Part shown: positions 59,863 to 64,000 of the stretch, piece after piece | Layout of the letters: each line of letters begins with the position of its first letter | Position numbering within the stretch: the stretch's first letter is position 1 | NCBI GenBank assembly: GCA_963840235.1 | Contig: CAWIYC010000008.1 | Coordinates: forward strand, 1 to 64,000 | Length of the DNA stretch: 64,000 nt | Origin: JBBRHQ01 sp963840235 | Lineage (GTDB): Bacteria; Actinomycetota; Thermoleophilia; Solirubrobacterales; 70-9 | Direction of reading: 5' to 3' | Program-made: the position numbers and the translations under genes | The notes under the pieces: model-generated | What the model saw: only the letters and a program-made list of their open reading frames with translations | Told to the model about the DNA's origin: nothing | Database searches by the model: none

Positions 59863-60971
59863 AGCACCTCCCGCGGGACCCGGGGGGAGACGCCGCAGGC
59901 GACCTCGTAGTTGATCGTCCCGAGCCGGCGGGCGACCTCCTCGGCCAGGATGGCCTCGCCACCCTGGGCGCCGATCAGGACCGCCGGCGCCCCGGGAACG
60001 ATGTCGGTCTCGGGGCCGAGGTCGATGGTGAGGTTGTCCATCGAGATTGTCCCGACCAGCGGCCGGCGGCGGCCGCCGACGAGCACCTCGGCGTTGTTGG
60101 AGAGCCCCCGCCTGACCCCGTCGCCATAACCGAGCGGGAGCACGCCGACCCATGTGTCCGCGGGCGCCGCCCATGTGCGCCCGTAGCCGGCACTGTCACC
60201 TGCCCGAAACCGCTTGACGTCGGCGACGTAGGAGTGCAGCCCCATCGCCGGCTCGAGGCCGCGCTCGCGCGGATCCCCCTGGAAGGGGTCGAGTCCGTAG
60301 ATCGCGACGCCGCAGCGGACCATGTCGAAATGGGAGCGCGGGTCGCGCAGGGTGGCGGCGCTGTTGGCGGCGTGCACGGTGATTCCGGGGAACTCGGCGC
60401 GGACGACGCCCGCAAGGGCGTCAAAGCGCTCGAGCTGCTCCTCGAAGTAGCCGTTGTCGGTCTCATCGGCTGTGGCGAAGTGGGTCCAGACTCCGGCCAG
60501 CTCGAGGTCGGGGTCGGCGGCGCAGGCGCGGGCGAGGCGATGCACCTCGGCCGGGTCCGGGTTCCCCAGGCGCCCCATGCCGCTGTCGTGCTTGACATGC
60601 ACCCGTGCCGGACGGCCAAGCGCCCTCGCCCGCGCGGCGAGAAGCTCCCGGAAGCCTTCGCTCCCAACGTTGATCTCCGATCCGGCCCCCAGGGCAACGT
60701 CGACCTCGTGCGCCGAGAGCGCCCCCATCGTCAGCAGCCGGATGTGATGCAGGCGGCGGCCGATCTCCTCGGCCTCGCCTGCGGTCGCGACCGCAAGCCA
60801 GGTGGCGCCCGCCTTCAACGCTGCCTCGGCGCAGCCGTGTGCTCCGTGCCCGTAGCCGTCGGCCTTGACCACCGCGCAGAGCTCGGTGCCCTGGCTGAGG
60901 CAGCTCGCCAGCAGCGAGCAGTTGCGCTCGACCGCACCGAGGTCGATTCGGGCGACCGCGCGCTCAGGCAT
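59859..60971 (-). CDS. alr: Alanine racemase
   Basis: 370 residues. PLP lysine K36 in AVVKADGYGHG, the second catalytic Tyr region RAGDSAGYGRTWAAP, and VGTISMDNLTIDLG, as in the C-terminal beta domain. Provides D-alanine for peptidoglycan. Tight operon: it overlaps the Nnr gene upstream by 8 bp and the nucleotidyltransferase downstream by 4 bp. Confidence 0.96.
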   Translation of the reverse strand: MPERAVARIDLGAVERNCSLLASCLSQGTELCAVVKADGYGHGAHGCAEAALKAGATWLAVATAGEAEEIGRRLHHIRLLTMGALSAHEVDVALGAGSEINVGSEGFRELLAARARALGRPARVHVKHDSGMGRLGNPDPAEVHRLARACAADPDLELAGVWTHFATADETDNGYFEEQLERFDALAGVVRAEFPGITVHAANSAATLRDPRSHFDMVRCGVAIYGLDPFQGDPRERGLEPAMGLHSYVADVKRFRAGDSAGYGRTWAAPADTWVGVLPLGYGDGVRRGLSNNAEVLVGGRRRPLVGTISMDNLTIDLGPETDIVPGAPAVLIGAQGGEAILAEEVARRLGTINYEVACGVSPRVPREVL

Positions 60972-62481
60972 CCGCCGCCAGCCCGGCCGGGATCGAGTCG
61001 ATCACGTCCGTCGCGATCACCGACTCTGCCGCGCCGATCCGCCCGGCCGCGTCCGCGCCCGCCCTGGCGTGGGCGACCACCGCCGCGCAGGCCGCGGCGA
61101 ACGGCTCCAGCCCGCGGGCGAGCAGGGCGGCCGTCATCCCCGAGAGGACGTCGCCGGTGCCGGCGGTCGCCAGCCCCGGCGCGGCGACAGCGTTGACCGC
61201 GACCCGCTCGCCGTCGGTGACGATCGTGTCGTCGCCCTTGAGCACGACGACCGCGCCGGCCGCACCCGCCGCCTCCCGGGCCGAGGAGAGGCGCCGCAGC
61301 GAGACCTCGTCAGAGGAGCGCTCGAGCAGGCGCCCGAGCTCGCCCGCATGGGGAGTGAGCACGGTCGATCGGCCGCGCGAGGCGATCCGCCCGAGGCTGC
61401 CGGCGAAGGCACCCAGCCCGTCGGCGTCGATCACGAGCGGCGCCTCGATCGCGCCGGCGACGTCTCGGGCCAGCTGGGCGGAGGAGGGATCGCGTCCGAG
61501 ACCGGGCCCGAGCACCCCGGCCGCCGCGCGCTCGAAGGCGGCGAGGATCGACCCCGCCGACCCGGTGACGAGGTGTCCATCCTCGGCGGGGCAGGCAACC
61601 GACATCACCTCGGTCAGCTTCTGCTCGAAGATCGGCTCGAGGTCGGCGGGGACCGCGACCGTGGCGTAGCCGGCGCCGCTGCGGATCGCCGCCTCGGCAG
61701 CCATGCAGATCGACCCGGTCAGGCCCCGCGAGCCGCCGGCGAGGACCACCTGCCCCGAGCTGAACTTGTTCGACCGGGCGCCGCGCCGGGGGGCGAGTGC
61801 GAGCACGAGCGGATCGATCACTCCGGCGCTGGGCTCGACCGCGGCCCCCTCGGGGATGCCGATCGGCGCGATCCGCAGCTCGCCGGCCGCGTGCTTTCCG
61901 GGGGCGATCAGGTGCCCGACCTTGGCGGCGTGGAAGGTGACGGTTAGGTCGGCGCCGACCGCGGCGCCCTCGACCTCGCCGCTGGAGGCGTCGACGCCGG
62001 AGGCGATGTCGCAGGCGACGACCGGCGCGCCGCAGCCGTTTATCGCCTCGATCGCGGCGGCGGCCGGCTCGCGCGCGGCGCCGCTGAAGCCGGTGCCGAA
62101 GACCGCATCGACGACCGCGCCCGACCCCTCCAGCCGCCCGCCCAGCGAGGCGGCCTCGACCTGCTCGGCGGGGGCGAAACGCTCGAGGTTGGCGGCGGCG
62201 TCCCCGCGCAAATCGTCGGCGGGCCAGAGCAGCAGCGCCTCGACCTCGAAGCCGGTCCCCGCCAGCAGCCGGGCTGCGACCAGGCCGTCGCCGCCGTTGT
62301 TGCCCTTGCCGCAGATCACCCGCACCGGCCCGGCCGGCGAGAGCTCGGCGACCGCGGTTGCTACCGCGCCTCCGGCCGTCTCCATCAGCTCTAGCGAGGC
62401 CACGCCGCGATCCTCGATCGCCCAGCGATCGATCTCGCGCATGCCGGCTGCGTCATAGAGGGGGTGAAGCCAGGGTTCCAT
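60964..62481 (-). CDS. nnr: Bifunctional NAD(P)H-hydrate epimerase/dehydratase
   Basis: 505 residues from ATG 62481. The N-terminal YjeF epimerase domain has GKGNNGGDG (58-66) and FGTGFSG. The C-terminal dehydratase domain has SGQVVLAGGSRG, LTPHAGELGRLL and GTGDVLSG (441-448). Repairs damaged (hydrated) NADH and NADPH. First gene of the alr operon. Confidence 0.95.
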   Translation of the reverse strand: MEPWLHPLYDAAGMREIDRWAIEDRGVASLELMETAGGAVATAVAELSPAGPVRVICGKGNNGGDGLVAARLLAGTGFEVEALLLWPADDLRGDAAANLERFAPAEQVEAASLGGRLEGSGAVVDAVFGTGFSGAAREPAAAAIEAINGCGAPVVACDIASGVDASSGEVEGAAVGADLTVTFHAAKVGHLIAPGKHAAGELRIAPIGIPEGAAVEPSAGVIDPLVLALAPRRGARSNKFSSGQVVLAGGSRGLTGSICMAAEAAIRSGAGYATVAVPADLEPIFEQKLTEVMSVACPAEDGHLVTGSAGSILAAFERAAAGVLGPGLGRDPSSAQLARDVAGAIEAPLVIDADGLGAFAGSLGRIASRGRSTVLTPHAGELGRLLERSSDEVSLRRLSSAREAAGAAGAVVVLKGDDTIVTDGERVAVNAVAAPGLATAGTGDVLSGMTAALLARGLEPFAAACAAVVAHARAGADAAGRIGAAESVIATDVIDSIPAGLAADA

Positions 62482-62552
62482 CGCCGCCAGCGTACCGGCG
62501 GACCGGGTGTGCTCCGACGACCGCCCCGGCACCTACGCTTGCCGGGCCGCCG

Positions 62553-63344
62553 ATGAGGGGACCAACCCTGCCGAAACCTCTGGGCGCCGCCGCCACTGCG
62601 GTTCTGATCGTCTGCCCGGCGCTGATCTCGGCCTGCGGGGGCGGGGGTGATTTCGCCTCCGACGCCGACGCCGTCTGCACCGAGCAGGCCGTCCGCGTCA
62701 ATGCGGTCCTCATGGACGGCGGCACCCCCACCAGCGGAGCCGAGGCGGCGACGCGGTCGGCGCGGCTGCTGCCGATCGAGCGCGACGCGGTCACGCGGTT
62801 GCGGGCGATCGAGGCGCCTGACGGCGCTGCCGGCGACGCCTACCGGAACTTCGTCGGCGCTCGGGCGCTGGCGCTGCGTCTGACCGGGCGCCAGGGGCGG
62901 GCCGCCCGGCGCGGCGCCGGGGCCGGCTACGGGGCGATCGGCGCGCGGCGCCAGCGGGTGGTCTCCGATGCAGACCGCAGCGCCCGCAGGGCCGGCCTGC
63001 TCGCTTGCGCCGAGCGCCTCTCCCTGGACCAGGCCAGGGCGGTCAGGGCTGCGATCGCCGAGATCGCCACCAGCCCGGACCCCGAGCTCTGCGCCGAGGC
63101 CTTCACCGCCAACTTCGTCCGCTCGCAGTTCGGGGACCCGGGCGAGTGCCGGCGCCGCCAGAGGCAGCCCGGCAGCGCTGCCCGCTCGGTCGCGATCGGC
63201 GAACTCCGGGGAATCGACGGCGTCTACGCCCTGGCGGCGATCGTCCCCCGTGGGGGCGACTCCGGCGGACAGCGGATGCAGCTGGGGATGCTCTACGAGG
63301 ACGGCGCCTACAGGGCGGACTCACTCGGCCCGCCTGGCGAGTGA
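62553..63344 (+). CDS. Lipoprotein, unknown
   Basis: 263 residues from ATG 62553. A signal sequence with lipobox ISACGG (GAAATAVLIVCPALISACGG), then a Cys/Ala/Arg-rich helical domain (ADAVCTEQAVRVNAVLMDGG, SDADRSARRAGLLACAERLS) and a beta-like end (RMQLGMLYEDGAYRADSLGP). No family recognised. Its end overlaps the convergent acpS gene by 37 bp. Confidence 0.75.
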   Translation: MRGPTLPKPLGAAATAVLIVCPALISACGGGGDFASDADAVCTEQAVRVNAVLMDGGTPTSGAEAATRSARLLPIERDAVTRLRAIEAPDGAAGDAYRNFVGARALALRLTGRQGRAARRGAGAGYGAIGARRQRVVSDADRSARRAGLLACAERLSLDQARAVRAAIAEIATSPDPELCAEAFTANFVRSQFGDPGECRRRQRQPGSAARSVAIGELRGIDGVYALAAIVPRGGDSGGQRMQLGMLYEDGAYRADSLGPPGE

Positions 63345-63712
63345 GTCCGGGGCGACTGAGCCAGCGCCACCGCCGCGGCGATCTCTTCAGAGTGGGTGAG
63401 CGAGACGCTGACCTCGGTGACCCCGCGCTCGGCGGCGACCTCCGCCGCCCGCCCGTGCAGCCGGATCGAGGGAGGCTCGCCCGCGACCACCTCGATCTCG
63501 CGCAGCCGTAGCGCGCCGCGCAACCCGAGCGCCTTGAACACCGCCTCCTTGGCGGCGAATCTGGCCGCCAGGTGGCGGCCGGGCCGGCTGCGGGCGCCGG
63601 CGTAGGAGAGCTCGGCCTCGGTGAATACCCGCCGCGCCAGCCCCGGGCGGCGGGAGAGCGCCCGCTCGAGGCGATCGATCTCGAGCAGGTCGATGCCGAC
63701 CCCGGCGCTCAT
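63308..63712 (-). CDS. acpS: Holo-[acyl-carrier-protein] synthase
   Basis: 134 residues. GIDLLEIDRLERAL (D8, Mg site) and FAAKEAVFKALG (E56, second Mg ligand and the KxxxK surface). Transfers 4'-phosphopantetheine from CoA to ACP. The last 15 residues (AQSPRTHSPGGPSESAL) extend beyond the usual end and overlap the lipoprotein gene. Confidence 0.93.
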   Translation of the reverse strand: MSAGVGIDLLEIDRLERALSRRPGLARRVFTEAELSYAGARSRPGRHLAARFAAKEAVFKALGLRGALRLREIEVVAGEPPSIRLHGRAAEVAAERGVTEVSVSLTHSEEIAAAVALAQSPRTHSPGGPSESAL

Positions 63713-63721
63713 GGTGAGGCG

Positions 63722-64000
63722 TCAGCCCCCGATCTTGAGCACGACCTTCGACGTCGTCAGGTCGCCTGAGGTGCCCGCTCCGATGGCGGCAAAGTCGAGC
63801 TTGTCGAGATATGGCTTCGCCTGCTGGTAGTCGGGGTCGGAGCCGGCTCCCATCGACTCAGCCAGCCTCAGCACCGTGGCGATGTCGACGAAACCACTGA
63901 GATCGGTCCCGCCGAGCGACTTGGCCGCATCGCTGAAGGCCGGATTCGAATCGAGGGTCTGGCCCGAGCCGCCCGAGAGGGCCTGCTGGCTTGCCGCCTG
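63722..64000 (-). CDS. Partial DUF3352-like protein (C-terminal end)
   Basis: The frame is open from the window edge to TGA 63722. The 92 residues seen include SDAAKSLGGTDLSGFVDIAT and LDKLDFAAIGAGTSGDLTTS, ending SKVVLKIGG. This resembles the C-terminus of the DUF3352 secreted/anchored proteins of actinobacteria. The start, any signal peptide and the size lie outside the window. Confidence 0.6.
   Translation of the reverse strand, partial: QAASQQALSGGSGQTLDSNPAFSDAAKSLGGTDLSGFVDIATVLRLAESMGAGSDPDYQQAKPYLDKLDFAAIGAGTSGDLTTSKVVLKIGG

Noticed and set aside
57919..59910. 663-residue plus-strand frame
   Set aside because: It lies opposite the enoyl-CoA hydratase, HIT and tRNA nucleotidyltransferase genes, whose motifs are clear on the minus strand.

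Overview
This window comes from a GC-rich actinobacterium, most likely of the class Thermoleophilia (Solirubrobacterales or relatives). The clues are two tandem arrays of SnoaL-like proteins that all begin MSQENVE and mostly end in AAGLEE or AAGLEG, an exported protein with repeats of the NAVSASKI type, actinobacterial aa3 oxidase genes, an IF-1 gene, and uniformly GC-rich third codon positions. This assignment is inference. Eight loci show single-base frame breaks inside otherwise well conserved genes, so part of the apparent gene decay is probably assembly error.

Layout. 1-3.4 kb: a broken DMT-type permease, a secreted beta-propeller/collagen-like protein and a NarL-type response regulator, all frame-broken, then tRNA-Arg(TCT). 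3.9-7.9 kb: a large membrane glycosyltransferase-like protein, MsrA, a small membrane protein and a 1-Cys peroxiredoxin. 7.9-18.2 kb is accessory: five plus two SnoaL-like genes, a lysophospholipid acyltransferase-like gene, an alpha/beta hydrolase, an HMG-CoA reductase homologue, a small helical protein, a nuclease-like relic, and a repeat family that ends at an intact tRNA-Pro(TGG) and at a tRNA-Pro-like 3' fragment. 18.4-29.5 kb: DUF1015, a corrinoid adenosyltransferase/OsmC/SDR/NUDIX operon, a sulfurtransferase, a class IV aminotransferase, and fatty acyl-CoA genes (acyl-CoA dehydrogenase, enoyl-CoA hydratase, 3-hydroxyacyl-CoA dehydrogenase). 29.6-37 kb: an FG-GAP protein, TrxB, lipid-type membrane proteins, an epimerase, and an SCP2/di-iron oxygenase fusion.

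37.1-49.7 kb is the respiratory region and holds two haem-copper oxidase loci. The minus-strand set (CoxB, CoxA, a USP-like protein, CoxC; 45.3-49.7 kb) is a normal aa3-type oxidase with every metal ligand present. The plus-strand set (37.1-41.5 kb, followed by a dihaem cytochrome c and CtaA, with CtaB inside) has the same fold but has lost its metal sites. Its subunit II lacks the CuA cysteines while keeping a cytochrome c tail, and its subunit I lacks all three CuB histidines, the haem a3 histidine and one haem a histidine. This ligand-stripped oxidase-like complex is the strongest candidate here for an undescribed system.

49.8-64 kb: a GT4 glycosyltransferase, a zinc ribbon protein, secreted proteins, a DrrAB-type ABC exporter coupled to a GH63-like hydrolase, IF-1, enoyl-CoA hydratase, a HIT protein, and a tight housekeeping operon (Nnr, alanine racemase, tRNA nucleotidyltransferase-like protein), then AcpS and a partial DUF3352-like gene running off the right edge.

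The other main result is the organisation of the SnoaL arrays. Both are driven by nearly identical promoters (TTGGCG or TTGGCA, 17-nt spacer, GATACT) placed 8-9 nt before the start codon. The conserved GAG-GAG or GAG-GGG codons ending each internal gene double as the ribosome-binding site of the next gene, whereas the last gene of each array ends differently. The arrays sit inside a repeat family that looks like small integrase-less elements anchored at tRNA-Pro 3' ends.
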